Below, one piece after another: positions 35,073 to 46,487 of a stretch of 64,000 bases of DNA (position 1 is the first letter of the stretch; every line of letters starts with the position of its first letter). This stretch comes from Lineus longissimus (Eukaryota; Nemertea; Pilidiophora; Heteronemertea; Lineidae), in the NCBI RefSeq assembly GCF_910592395.1, contig NC_088325.1, positions 8,808,109 through 8,872,108 of the forward strand, in the 5' to 3' direction. The translations under genes and the position numbers were made by a program. The notes under the pieces were generated by a model that was not told the DNA's origin, did not search any database, and saw only the letters and a program-made list of their open reading frames with translations.

Positions 35073-37320
35073 ATGCCACGGTGGAGAGGTGCTGAAGAGC
35101 TTAGTCAGTTCCTCAAGGGTAGAATTATTGCATTACGAGAAGATGGTATTAGCTTTAGGGACATTGCAGGGCATTTAGGAATATCCAAATCTGTTGTCGG
35201 CAATTGGTGCAATCGTTACCTTGAAACTGGGGCCACTGATTGTTTGGAACGGTCTGGACGTCCAAGGGAAACCACCGAAAGGGAGGACAGATTGATCATC
35301 AGACAGGCTGAAAGAAATCCGTTTGTAACTCCCCGGCAGATATTGGTAACATTGGGTCGCCAGGAGCTGCTTAATCGCCAGACTATTCGGAATCGACTTT
35401 CGGCAGAAGGACTAAATGGTAGGATTGCAGCAATAAAGGAAAAGCTCACTCCAATGCATATGGCCCAGCGACTGCATTTTGCTGAGGTAAGACAATCTGC
35501 CAGTGAATGCATCATGATTCACAGAAAAAAAAATGTTTTTGGTATAATTTAAGATTATTATAGGATAAAAATACAGTTAATTCATTCCATCCTATGTCAT
35601 AAACACAAAATAGTCATATCTTTAAGAAATATCTGCACACTGAAATCGTAATTATCAGCTTGACAAATGCCTTCACTTGTTATTACCGCAAATTAGGACC
35701 TCTGAAAACGAAACTATATAACAGAAAACGAAACATTTATGCACAAAAAACTGAGAGGTCAGCATGTTATATTTTTATTTTGAAAAGTTTTGGTTTGATT
35801 TGTGAAACACACTGTTCTCTGTGAACTGTATTTTTCTAGCATGAACACGTAAAAACACAAAATAAACGCAAAAGAACTATGAAACGCGAGATAGTCAGAA
35901 AACGAAGAGGTTTTTTTAAAAAGAGGAGGTCGGCAAAAAGAAGACGTTAAAAAGGAAGAGGTTGTGAAATGAAGACGCTGGATGGCGCTCTAGTTCGTTG
36001 GGTTGGACCCCGTTAGACTCGGATTTCATCAAGTTGCAGGTTGATAAAAACTCGAGTCCAACCGAACAACGAACTGCAGAGTGCCATCTAACGTCTTCGT
36101 TTCAAAAACCTCTTTCTTTTTTAACTTCTTCGTTTTTGCGGGTTTTTTTGTGTTTTACGGGTTACATACAGGCAACTGTGCTTCACAAATAAACAAAAAA
36201 CCTTCCAAAATAAAAATATAACCCGCCATACAAAACGGAGTCTGCATTGGTGACACTACCTGTGGGTGAAAATGTTAATTGTCACTTCTTTCACTTTAAG
36301 GAACATCAAGACTGGACTGAGGAACAATGGCGAGAGGCAATCTTCAGTGACGAAAAGACCTATCAGCTTGATGAGAATGGGCAGGTTTGGGTAAGGAGGC
36401 CTATTGGAACAAGATTTGATGAGCAATACATCAAAACGAAGCGCAGAAGTGGCCGATTTTCTGTTTCGGTGTTTGGATGGATGGACAATATGGGTTCAGG
36501 ACGTGTTTATAGGATACAGGGGAGACTAAACCAGGATCAATATTTAAGAATACTACAGGAGCAAGCAGTTCCCGATATTCGCCTTACTCATGATATGTTC
36601 ACATTTCAGCAAGACAGGTTGGTTTACTTAGTAATCTCCTCATTCACTGAGCGATAAACGAAGGGACAATTTCGCATCACCAAAAGACGGTCAAATCCAC
36701 CCTTCATTTTACCCGTGCAGTGAAGTTATAAATCGGATGTGCTCTACACATTAGAGTGGTATTCTTTGGTAACTTCTTATGCCCCCACCCACACAAAAGG
36801 TGGAGAGGGCTTTATGTTATCGTCGGTGCGTTGGCGTCCGGTGACGTCCGTTGACATTTTGAACATAACCCCTTGCCCGATTTAATTCATTTTGCTGTGC
36901 TAAGGTCACCAAATTAATGTCGCCCCAATTTTACCCTCTGCATTTTGATACGATACAGTACGAGTCCGAAACCCACACCCACAGATAGGCCAAGATCAAC
37001 ATTCATCCAATATTTTTGTTCACAGGTCACCTATCCATACAGCAAGGCGCGTCCAAGGATGGCTGCAAGATCAGGATTTTGGTGTAACGGATTGGCCACC
37101 GAAAGATGCTGATCTTAATCCCATAGAGAATGCATGGTCTCGATCAGAACAAGATGTCGAATTCGCAAATGTCAATGATGCTGACGAAATGTGGGATGAA
37201 ATCCAGGCTGCATGGGATACATTACGTGAAGATGGTGAATACTGGAACAACCTTGTTGATTCCATGCCAAGAAGGATGGAAGAATGTATCCAGAGACGGG
37301 GTCACTGGATAAAGTACTGA
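35073..37320 (+). CDS. Tc1/mariner transposase, three exons (35073-35486, 36301-36617, 37026-37320)
   Basis: The joined frame is open for 341 residues, the usual size of a Tc1 transposase. Exon 1 (from the ATG at 35073) carries two helix-turn-helix units, with DIAGHLGISKSVVGNW and RQTIRNRL. A GTAAGA donor and TTTAAG acceptor join it in phase 0 to exon 2, which has the first catalytic Asp in AIFSDEKTY. Exon 2 ends within the second Asp motif (FTFQQD) and joins in phase 2 to exon 3, which continues SPIHTAR and carries the final Glu in DADLNPIENAW. I count 34 residues between the second Asp and the Glu (DD34E). An AATAAA lies at 37415. Introns are unusual in Tc1 elements but all four splice sites are canonical. 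The residue after the second Asp, commonly Asn, is Arg here. No stop or frameshift is seen, so the copy may be functional. Confidence 0.82.
35761..36230. repeat. MITE nested in the Tc1 transposase intron
   Basis: GTTATATTTTTATTTTG at about 35766 recurs inverted at about 36205-36221. The inner arms pair too: TGTGAA with CTTCACA, and a GGCACTCTG-type segment. The whole is an imperfect 470-bp inverted repeat lying inside intron 1. Removing it would leave an intron of about 340 bp. Confidence 0.65.
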
Positions 37321-37523
37321 AACTGACTGTTAGATGCATGTGACGGTTCTGATCACTCAGATTGAGATACAGGCATCTTGCTACACTGCACTGCATGTTC
37401 TTACTTTTTTTGATAATAAAGTTTTCTTGAAATAATATCAAACTATTTTTATCTATTTCCATGATAAGCACAAAAGTGTGGCGTCTTTAAGTGTCATGGT
37501 ATTTAAGGACACCACATCCTTAA

Positions 37524-37820
37524 GGGCGGATGTAGGATTTTTGAAAAGGGTGGGCGGACATTTAGGGCGAAGCTCGAACCTGCGAGCACCGAAGGTGCGA
37601 AGCCCCAGGAGATTTCCAAAATTTTGAAATCTAGATGCCTTTACGACGCGATTTCCCATCGTGGACTGAAATTGTGCTGTCCAATGAAGTTGCTGGGTCG
37701 TTTCGGGAAAATGTCGGGTTGCTGAAAAAATAAGGGCGGGGGGGGGGGGGGTTGCGTGCGCCCCTGGCTTTGCCCTGATGTCCACACCCACCTTTTCAAA
37801 AAAACCTGGATCTGCGCCTG
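37524..37820. repeat. MITE inside the Tc1 element
   Basis: The left end GGCGGATGTAGGATTTTTG pairs with the right end through CACCTTTTCAAAAAAACCTGG and ATCTGCGCCTG. A G homopolymer of about 15 bases sits inside at 37737-37751. It is non-coding. Confidence 0.6.
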
Positions 37821-38515
37821 TGTGACGCCCATTTTATGACGTTATCTGCACCATGCCGATCAGAATGAGGAAGTCGTTGACTACATTAATTCTGTGGCAA
37901 AGCGAGAAGTCGACCATAGCCAATTATGTCAGTTTCAACATGCAGCCCGAGTGTTAATTCCTTATTGGCTGAGGTTTTGAATGGGGGTGGAAATGTTGTT
38001 AACATTGATGTATTGTAAACGTGAGGGTAAAGTAATATTGGTGAACCCATTGTCCAGCTGCCAAATCCAGGCCTGGGAGAGCTATTCATAGGCATATTAA
38101 ACAAGGCCATTGAAATGGTGACATGATTCCGGTTGTCTGGGCCAGGTGAATAATATCAAGGGGGCATCTCCGCAGTAGAAAACCGGGTAACAAAACCCTT
38201 TTGCACAAATGGGTTAATAAGTTGCAGATTCAAGTGAAAACTGTGGAATTTCTTAGATATTCACTCATAACTCAACAGAAGCTTCCAGTCAATATAAAAT
38301 TTGCCCCCAAAAAATGCGTGATAAAAAAATTGATTTTGGGACCTTTCATAAATCGAAAAAATTGACTTATAGGTAAAATAGCAAATTTCCAAGTGGTAGA
38401 TATCATGATGCACAACTAAATGCCCTATCAAATGCAGCAAACCGCATCGATTTATCACCAGCCGTTTTCAAGAAAATTTGATTTTTGTGTGTCCATTTAC
38501 TTTTTTGAAGGACTG

Positions 38516-39404
38516 TACATGCTATCTGTAGACATGCTTACTGTTGGTGCCCAGTACACAATTAAATCTGCTATAGGGTCTGTGTACATTTTGTGTACAT
38601 ACATTTTCTTAAAAAAATCAATGCTGCGATTTTCATCAAACTTTGCAGAAGTGGAGTCCTATATCTTGTCAATGTCATAAGTGGATTTTTAGAAAGTTCC
38701 AATGATTCTAAATTGTTTTATTAGCGTTTTCGTGAGACATGACAGAATATGACAAGATGCGGGACCGCGTTTACTGCACGTGAGAGAATATCTTTCCGAC
38801 ACCGTAAAATCTAGAAAAGGAGTTCCTTTTTCCAAAGCGACCTGAATCATGTTAGTTGATATCATTCAAAATAAAATGAAATGGCCAGGGCCATTGTGCT
38901 CACCTGTCGATATGAAAGGGAGAGTATGAGGAAGAACTTGTCATTGTTAGGGGTTAATCATGCAATAGTTGTGGGATGGTGTGGTTTGTCTTGAAAAAGT
39001 GGAGTTAGTCGTATTGTTTTCCGCGTGCACATGTTACTGACGTTGGAATAAGTGAATCGTTATTTGTGGGAGAAGCTGAGAGATGTTTTCTGGCCAATTA
39101 AGACGGGTTTACATGTGTCTTAGCTATTCAGTGACTATTGAAAATAAACAGCGCATTTACATTTTGTAAAACCTGCTGTCATTGGCCGAAATTTCAAATG
39201 AATGGGATTTACCTGTGGAATTGCGTGTGATTACGCTATCTTGAAAGGATTATTTATCCTTGGCTTGCGATCAGAGAGAAATGTTGAAAAATATGATACA
39301 AGAACAATTGAAGCAAGGAATGCACAGTATAGAATATGATGTACTGAGTAACTAGGTAGCAGTTTGTATTCATTTTTGAGACAATAACATAGTTACAAGA
39401 CAGC
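38516..39404. other. Receptor intron segment, nothing recognised
   Basis: This intron sequence lies between the Tc1 element and the next MITE. There are no domain-bearing frames. Confidence 0.5.
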
Positions 39405-39935
39405 CCTATAGTCGGATTCATAAGTAAATGTCACTGCTATTTTGGGCCGCTGCGCAAAAACTACTGGGCCGATTTCTTCAAAGTTTGGTTTTTCTTGAAT
39501 CTAATTTCGGGACCCAAGAGGATTTTCATATTTCAGTAACCATGGTTACGAAATAATTGTTTTTGTATGTATTGGTGTACATTGACGTAGTGTATTGATT
39601 TTGACATTTTCTCCTCTGTACTGCTTATTTCTGGATGCATTTTGCTGAAATGTTCAGGTTTAATTTTTTTTCGTGTGTATCTTTGAAGCTGCCAAGTTTC
39701 ATTTAGAACTATCCATCAAAAAAATCGGGCCCTCCAAATTCCCCCAAAATGGCCAAATGGCTCCAAAGTTGACAATTTTTTTTCTTTATAATTTGCAAAT
39801 CTCTAACCTAGAAATTGTGTTGGGTCCCGAAATTAGATTCAAGAAAAACCAAACTTTGAAGAAATCGGCCCAATAGTTTTTGCACAGCGACCCAAAAGGG
39901 CAGTCAGTGACTTTACTTATGAATCCGACTATAGG
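39405..39935. repeat. MITE with ~110-bp TIRs
   Basis: The ends CCTATAGTCGGATTCATAAG and the inverse CTTATGAATCCGACTATAGG extend inward through AAAGTTTGGTTTTTCTTGAA and its complement. TA at the borders fits a Tc1/mariner-type target site. The interior has no transposase. Confidence 0.75.
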
Positions 39936-40080
39936 CTATACGCCTAACTATAAAAGCGCTGATGACAGCAGTGCTACATTTTCATCATTATCATCATCTA
40001 CTTTAGTCAACCAGCTCAGATGACCTTTCTTTGGGCAGTGATCGGTAACGGTGAACTCCTTCCGACCCAACAGGCAAATG

Positions 40081-40374
40081 TTTACATTCGTGTCTCCGTG
40101 TATCATGGATTCATGTGTATACTTACACCGTTGTTGTGTTGACACACTGACTGACTCCGACTGTGTACATTTCTACAGCGACGAAAAACGATCACAAAAA
40201 TGTTTCTTTTTAAGCACTCTTGACATGTTTACATTCGTGTCTCCGTGTATCATGGATTCATGTGTATACTAACACCGTTGTTGTGTTGACACACTGACTG
40301 ACTCCGACTGTGTACATTTCTACAGCGACGAAAAACGATCACAAAAATGGTTCTTTTTAAGCACTCGTGACATG
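40081..40374. repeat. Two-copy 147-bp tandem duplication
   Basis: The unit beginning TTTACATTCGTGTCTCCGTG occurs at 40081 and again at 40228, almost identical across 147 bp. A third partial start follows at about 40374 (GACATGTTTACA). It is non-coding intron sequence. Confidence 0.85.
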
Positions 40375-41099
40375 TTTACAAAAATTAAAGCAAGTGTTTT
40401 TAGTAGAGGTTTACCTAATGAGTAGCGTCTGGGTGATTATAAACCATTAACTTGTGTTTAAAAGCCCACATTGTAACGAAAGGTTCCGGCTTGACGCTAA
40501 TCTCCAATGACGGCAGCTGCCATTTTGCCATACTCTCGAAACTTTGGGATCGTCAAATGCAATGGAAATCACATAATTTCTGACACACAATGCTACAATT
40601 CATCATTTTATTGTTCTTTCACAGTATTATTACGCCACCCCGATTCGCAAGGCAGCTTGTACCAACTGGCTCTGCATTGACTATCCCCATTCCAAGCCGA
40701 AGAACAGTGTGACTAGTTTCTCATTTTACCTTCCAATCACAGTCAAAATTTTATAAAACAACCGGCAATGAGGACAAACTAATAATCTCAAACCAATCAC
40801 AAGAATGTAATCAACACATACGACCTCATCCGAAGAGCGGATGATTAAGTTTTAGCATTGATTCAAGGTGATTTAATTCCTTCTTCGTCTCGCTTCAAAT
40901 TCATAAAATGGCTGTCTTCCATACTTGTAGTATGCAGATCTAGTGGCGCAGTACAACACTGCGCATCTGGGATACCCCGACGGATTGCCTCGAACCGCGA
41001 AATTCAAAACTGCTGGCAATGTGCCAACTGACATTTTTGCACAATACCGCCACCTAGTGATATGAAAAGAAATTAATCTATTAAATATCGAAACCTCTA

Positions 41100-41611
41100 T
41101 ATCAGGCCGACCTCTAAAACTTCATTTCAAACTTCAATCTGCTGGAATAAAGAAAATGGGCTTTTTTAACCTTGACCTACTTATACCTGAATAGTAGGTC
41201 ACACTGACCTAAATCTGTGTCAACATGTAGAGATGCCCAATAGGTGTCTACATGTCAAATTTAGAGAGTCTATGACTAATAGCAAAAAAACGTGCCATGA
41301 TCAAAGACATTTTAGAGTTCGACCTCTGTGACATTGAAATGAAGGTCAAATCAAAAACCCGTGTGATATGTGATGTACCTTTATTGGATACACCCACCAT
41401 AAAATTTTCATCGCTCTAGCTTTAACCATAAGCTTCAAAATGACAAAAAAGGTTTTCAAAGAGCACCCCCTATATGGCAGACCAGCAGTCAAATTGCGCT
41501 GATTTTCATTCTGAAGGAAGGTCTTGCCTTGGGGTACCCACACACCAAGTATGACCTTTCTGGGTCAAGTGGTTAAGAAATGTGCCACGATTTTGTCAAA
41601 AGTTAACGACG

Positions 41612-41646
<35 letters not shown>

Positions 41647-41712
41647 AGGACGACGACGGACGCCAGACGCCGCGGTATCTTATTAGCTCACCTGACAGGT
41701 GAGCTAAAAAGC
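41100..41712 (-). repeat. Dispersed repeat with (CGA)n array and terminal small palindrome
   Basis: This is the inverse-orientation member of the family at 27905-28460. It contains AGTGGTTAAGAAATGTGCCACG-type sequence (about 41567-41590), a CGACGA array at 41609-41650, and ends with TAGCTCACCTGACAGGTGAGCTA, itself a palindrome (AGCTCACCTG / CAGGTGAGCT). It is non-coding. Confidence 0.65.
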
Positions 41713-43563
41713 CTTTAAAAATTATGTTTGCAAACCAAATAACTAACATTCCAGGCAGTATTTAGGCTTGAAAGGGATTTGTCCCACGGTATCACTGAAC
41801 AGTTAATAGTGATCTCAGCCTTCTATCATTTTCAATAGACACCTTCTGCGCGTATATATCCACCACGTGCATAACTTACCACATTCAGTGAATCCGCGCA
41901 ACGAAATTTCGTGCTCTTCAAAGGTGGCCATTTTACTATCTCTTTGTGTAGGGCATGTGCATGAACACTGTTCACAGCTGCACCCTGCTTCCAGGTTCGA
42001 TTTCCAAAATTGCGAAAACACATTATTTGTTGACAATAATGTTCATTTTTGATTTCACTAGACATTACTAGCCATCATCACAAACACATTGATTCCTCTT
42101 GCACGAACATTGGTTCTGCCATCGCCGAGAAATCGGCTCTACAAAAAATAGCTTAACCGTATTCACCCCGGCTAATCGGATCTGCATTCTGACGGGCAAC
42201 TGTCATCTCGACGATCTGCCCGAGCCATTATCTATCGACATCCCAGGGTAAATTTTCTATGAAGTCTCATAAAATCATCATGCTGCAAGAAACCAATGTA
42301 TATTGTAATTTGAATGCTTGTATTAGGATCTGGGGAAGAATTGGAATGCACTCCTCCCTCATACAGCCTATATGGTGGGATAATTTGCTAAATTGGAGTC
42401 ATTCAAATGATCGTGGTTTGCGCCGATTCAAAAGTAATCAAAGCGATCGTTGACTGCGAACATGCTTTTTGCCTGAATATACATTATGACTAAATAAAAT
42501 GTTATGTGCAATAATTATGTCAATATCTTGGTTAATGTTTGGAGATCCGAAGGGAGGCATTAATTTTTTCGTGGTCAGGCGATTTCTTGTCCTGATGTAG
42601 AAAGGGATTTTCTGGTGCTCTATAGAAAATTATCTTTGGGTGCATACAACATCTGGCATCGGCGGCTCGTCAGAATTGGAATTTCCCGTCAGTTTTGAGG
42701 TCTAAATAGCCGCGGTGGTATTAGGCACAGCCGTATTTGAAGTGCCACGGCCAGGAAAACTCCTTGTGTGTGGGTAATGGCTTAGAACTACTCGTCATTG
42801 CGTCAAATCACCCTTGAGAATCGGAATGAAATGTCCACCTGCTACACGTTTGCACATGTATGTCTCCTTACTCGAAAATTATTGACCAGCCTGATAAACA
42901 GTCAAAGTGTGCGTGACAAGCACAACAGAACTGATTTGAAGGAAGAATTTGTAGTAATTTTTGTTTTATATTGAAAAGTTGGTGAGAATGTATACACAAT
43001 GTAATACAAGTGCAAATGCACTGTACACAAAACGTGGACTAGATGAGGCAAGCAACAATGTTGAAATAAACCACTTTAATTTGTACTTGTTTGGTAAATG
43101 ACCGGTTGGATGTTGGAAGAATATACTGTACTTACAGTTTGTTGGTAATTTATGGTTTGAAAGTTGTTAAAAGGTGGAAAAATAAGGGTTTTGTTGAGAG
43201 AAGATGAAAATGTATGTTCATAAATGGAGGCCGAATTGCAACTGCCTGAGCATGCCCAGAACAGGTTAAAAATCCTTTAGCCAGATGGCAGTACAGGACA
43301 GCACAAATTAGAGAGGTTCAAACTATTTGAATTGGTCACCAACACAAAGTTAGATTAAAATCACTGCATTATTTGCCGAGAGCTACCTGCATGTATTGAT
43401 AATTTCGGTTTTTCTGGGTCGCGTTTTTGGTAGACCCTATCATGAGGTCTTGAATCCAGTGTTTACACAAATTTGCCTCCCTTCAACTTCAGCACAACTC
43501 GTAGATTACTCGTTGGTAATACCAACAGGCCTACATATCCGACTTCATAATTGGATAACTTAC
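41713..43563. other. Receptor intron segment, nothing recognised
   Basis: No frame here can be joined convincingly to the receptor, and no mobile-element signature is visible. Overlapping opposite-strand frames at 41815-42065 have no recognised domain. Confidence 0.5.
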
Positions 43564-43645
43564 CATAGAACAATTGCCAGAGTGACGCCTGTTATCGCTA
43601 CAACGACTGCTCCAACCAGACCACCAACCACAACCCCGCTAACAA
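43564..43645 (-). CDS. Receptor exon: transmembrane helix
   Basis: This 82-bp exon lies between a TTCCCCACAG acceptor and a GTAAGT donor. It joins the preceding FN3 exon in phase 1 (G plus TT gives Val) and encodes about 26 hydrophobic residues rich in Val, Gly and Ala, including GVVVGGLVGAVVVAI. Small-xxx-small glycine spacing is the kind that favours helix packing. It ends in phase 2 (TG), and the next exon supplies G to complete Trp, followed by Lys-Arg-Arg. The frame fit on both sides and the hydrophobic length make this the single membrane-spanning segment of the receptor. It is too short to be found as an open frame by length alone. Confidence 0.85.
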
Positions 43646-44208
43646 CTGTGGGGAATAAGATGTTTAACCTTTGACAAAAACGATAACAAAATTAAGATTG
43701 ATGGTAAGAAACTGAACCATTGCGTCGGGTCTTTTTTGACAACTCGAAGAAACAGCTAATACAGCAGTCAATGCGAACCTTGTAAATGCACTTATTCCCA
43801 GTTCCACAAGTCATCATTCCAGGTAGGGTAACCACAGCTGATCAGAGGTCTGATATTTGATTGAATGTCTGTAGAGATCCTTCGCCAGAACGGGTATCAA
43901 TTGGAAGCAATAGCACAATCAACACAACAACACGGTAAATGAATGCTTCTAAATTGACTTCGTCTTCAAACTAAACCACTCTTTTCCCATTGGCCGATCA
44001 TCTTCCTCTATATCATTTGGCCCTCTCCTAGATAAGTGGTTTTCGAATTCATCTTGAACATTTTCTTTTTCCATCTTTTAGCCAGACAATATGCAGTATC
44101 CTAAATGCATAGATTATTAAACAAACGTAGATTCATTGCGATAAAAACGTTCCCATGTTCCGTAGAGCTTTTACAAGTTACCGATAATTTGAGGCAATCC
44201 TTACTCAC

Positions 44209-44465
44209 CTATCTTTTTATTGTCTTCATCTTTGATGTCCACGCTCCTGTAAACAATATCACCACCATCTTCAACCATCATGTGATAATAATATGTCTTT
44301 TCGGCAGAAACAGAAAATGTTGCAGTGTTATCCGTTAAGTTTCGTACGGTGTGATTCATGCAGTTTTCCGTGCCGGTTTGGCAGTATCTGATTATGATTA
44401 CATTATATTTTCCGGTCACATGTTTCCAGCGTACGGTAACTTTGTTGTCTGTCCGGCTCACACCA
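44209..44465 (-). CDS. Receptor exon: second FN3 domain, 3' part (interrupted)
   Basis: This is the larger part of an FN3 exon. It reads KVTVRWKHVTGKYNV, IIIRYCQTG and SVSAEKTYYYHMMVED, with the FN3 tryptophan and the tyrosine-rich F-strand region. A GTGAGT donor at 44203-44208 ends it in phase 1, matching the transmembrane exon. Its 5' end is cut off by a retrotransposon. The first 19 bases of the exon lie 4.4 kb away at 48884-48902. With the element removed the exon is 276 bp, has the right phases at both ends and is fully open. As it stands, this allele cannot encode the domain unless the element is spliced out. Confidence 0.82.
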
Positions 44466-44466
44466 A

Positions 44467-45031
44467 TGTGACAAAATAGTAGAAAGTAGAACCCCTATTC
44501 TGCATAGGTGGTTAATACCTAGGTCAATATGATCAATATGATTAGGTAATGCTGTTTACCATGTTTAGAGGCTTGCTAGGCCTAGGCCCTATAGTGCTTT
44601 AGTTATGTTGACAGAGGCCGAGCGTACAGACCTTTGGCTGTGTTAGACCAGACAGGGCTCTGGCTGTATTTTCTGATAAAAAAGACCTGGGACCACGTAA
44701 GTAACGTCGGAATTTCCCATTTTCGGTCGGTTATTTCGCATTTAGTAGATAGGTGTCTTGTAACAGTTTGATTAAGACTTGGTTTGTTCTCTTATACAAC
44801 TTGTTCACCACCACAAAACCAACGTCCGCGTGGAATACTCTGAAACTCACGGACACGATATATGTACTGGAATCGAGGCATTATAGGAACTTATTCGTGG
44901 AAGAACCGTTAAAGCTCGTGCACTGTGTTTGTTAACCCTAACTGTTGTATACTTGTTTCAATATATGTTTAAAATGAAGACAAAGTTTTCCCTTGATCAA
45001 TGAACGCCGTATCTTGCGCCCAAGTTTGCCA
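44467..45031 (+). repeat. 5' LTR
   Basis: It begins TGTGACAAAATAGTAGAAAG and ends CGCCCAAGTTTGCCA, as does the 3' copy. The short frame at 44753-44935 is conserved only because the LTR is duplicated (it recurs at 48605-48787). No canonical tRNA primer-binding site follows. Confidence 0.9.
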
Positions 45032-45211
45032 CATTAGGGAGCTCGACCGGGAAACTTTCGGAGGCAAATAGGGAGTAAATAAAGTGATGCGAGTTGAGTG
45101 TAGTTTAGTACACTTACCATTGATCATTGGCGTATTGGGACTTTGAATTTGAAACATATAATCTTGGTGACATTCATGTTCTTGGTGGTTTTAGGGTAGA
45201 ATAGAAACAAG

Positions 45212-46339
45212 ATGTCAGAAGTGGCAGAGATTGTCGCCGCTGGTAAGACCTTAGGCCTTGACGGGGACACTTTGAGGAAATATACTGTTGAACAGCAGAA
45301 CTTAGAACGTGATAAACGTGCTTTGGAGAGAGAGAAAATAAAAGAGGCACAGGCTGAAAGAGAAATTGCTTTGGCAAAGATGCATGATGCAGAGGCTGAA
45401 AGGACATTGAGAGAGAAATTAGAGTTTAAAAAACTTAAGCTAGAAGAACAGAAATTAGAATTAGAAAGAGAAAAACTGAATGGTAGTGTTTCAGTGGGTA
45501 AATCAAAATTACCTGTTTTCAATGAGGAGAAAGACAAATTTGACTCCTATATCAACCGGTTTGAGAGCTATGCTGAGCTCAGAAAGTGGAAGAGAGCTGA
45601 TTGGCCGTTGCAGTTGAGTTTACTGTTGGCGGGAAAAGCTATTGATACGTTCTATGGGTTGTCAGATGCAGAACAAAAAGATTATGATAAAGTCAAAGAG
45701 GCTTTGTTGAGACGGTACTTGTTAACAGAAGATGAGTTCCGGAAACAGTTTTTCACAACCAAGGTTGAGGTTGGTGAAACACCTTCCCAGTACATGACAA
45801 GAATCTCACGGTTGTTTGACAAGTGGGTGGCATCAACCAAGATTGTAAAAACATATGACGAGTTGCAAAGTTTGATGGTTAGGGAACAGTTTCTTAGGGG
45901 ATGTTATCCGGAGCTTGCGGCTTATCTTAGGGAAAAGAAAATACGTGGTATGGTCGAGTTTGCAGAGGCCACACATCGGTATCTTGATGCACATGGAGGT
46001 ACTATGTTTGAGAGCAAAGAAAAAAAGAAAATTCAAAAATCAAATTCAAATGTAGCTAAGACTGAGAACCAAAAGCTTTGTGGGTATTGTAAGAAAGGGA
46101 ATCACAAAGAAGAAGACTGTTGGTTTCGGGCTGACAAGGCGAAGGGTTCGAGTTCAGAAGGACAAAAATCCTCAGTGCGGCGTTGTTTCAAGTGTGATAG
46201 TCCAGATCATGTATTGAAAAATTGTCCCAAGAAAACCGAGTTCGGTTCCGTTGCTGTTGAGTTGGAAAAAAACCCAGGTTGTAGCTGTTTGACTGTTCAC
46301 AAGGCAAGTGCTTGTATAATGAAGTTCTTAGAGATGTAG
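45212..46339 (+). CDS. Retrotransposon Gag (coiled coil, SCAN-like capsid, zinc knuckles)
   Basis: The 375-residue frame starts MSEVAEIVAAGKTLGLDG. Residues about 25-90 form a charged Glu/Lys/Leu coiled coil. Residues about 165-265 are a SCAN-like capsid region (DEFRKQFF, LMVREQFLRGCYPEL). Two CX2CX4HX4C zinc knuckles begin at residues about 290 (CGYCKKGNH) and 325 (CFKCDSPDH). It should assemble the particle and bind element RNA. The TAG at 46337 seems to be a frameshift product: in a neighbouring frame the coding sense continues toward the protease, as expected for a single Gag-Pol frame. It is therefore likely broken from Pol in this copy. Confidence 0.82.
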   Translation: MSEVAEIVAAGKTLGLDGDTLRKYTVEQQNLERDKRALEREKIKEAQAEREIALAKMHDAEAERTLREKLEFKKLKLEEQKLELEREKLNGSVSVGKSKLPVFNEEKDKFDSYINRFESYAELRKWKRADWPLQLSLLLAGKAIDTFYGLSDAEQKDYDKVKEALLRRYLLTEDEFRKQFFTTKVEVGETPSQYMTRISRLFDKWVASTKIVKTYDELQSLMVREQFLRGCYPELAAYLREKKIRGMVEFAEATHRYLDAHGGTMFESKEKKKIQKSNSNVAKTENQKLCGYCKKGNHKEEDCWFRADKAKGSSSEGQKSSVRRCFKCDSPDHVLKNCPKKTEFGSVAVELEKNPGCSCLTVHKASACIMKFLEM

Positions 46340-46487
46340 GTCATGAGAAAGATTTGCCCAATGTATTTGAAAGGGATGGTCAAAGTTATCTGGTACATGA
46401 CTGCGAATGTGACCAGGGGGTAACCGTCTGCGGATGTTTGAATTTTCCATTGTCAAAAGGGAGTGTGAATAACACCGAGGTTGTTTA

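Larger units (their letters stand above)
34251..38515 (+). mobile_element. Complete Tc1/mariner element (long TIR, intron-containing)
   Basis: The ends begin CAGTCCTTCAAAAAAGTAAA and are flanked by TA (34249-34250 and 38516-38517). The inverted repeats are nearly identical for about 130 bp and recognisable for about 200 bp. The 4265-bp element encodes one three-exon transposase on the plus strand. It has itself been invaded by two MITEs, one in the first transposase intron and one 3' of the gene. It sits in the last intron of the receptor gene, antisense to it. Confidence 0.9.

Noticed and set aside
43396-43674. 92-codon plus-strand frame with a Thr/Pro-rich end
   Set aside because: The Thr/Pro-rich end is the antisense of the receptor transmembrane exon, which has matching splice sites and phase on the minus strand.
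44753-44935. 60-codon frame, repeated at 48605-48787
   Set aside because: It is duplicated because it lies within the LTRs. It has no similarity to a retroelement protein that I recognise.
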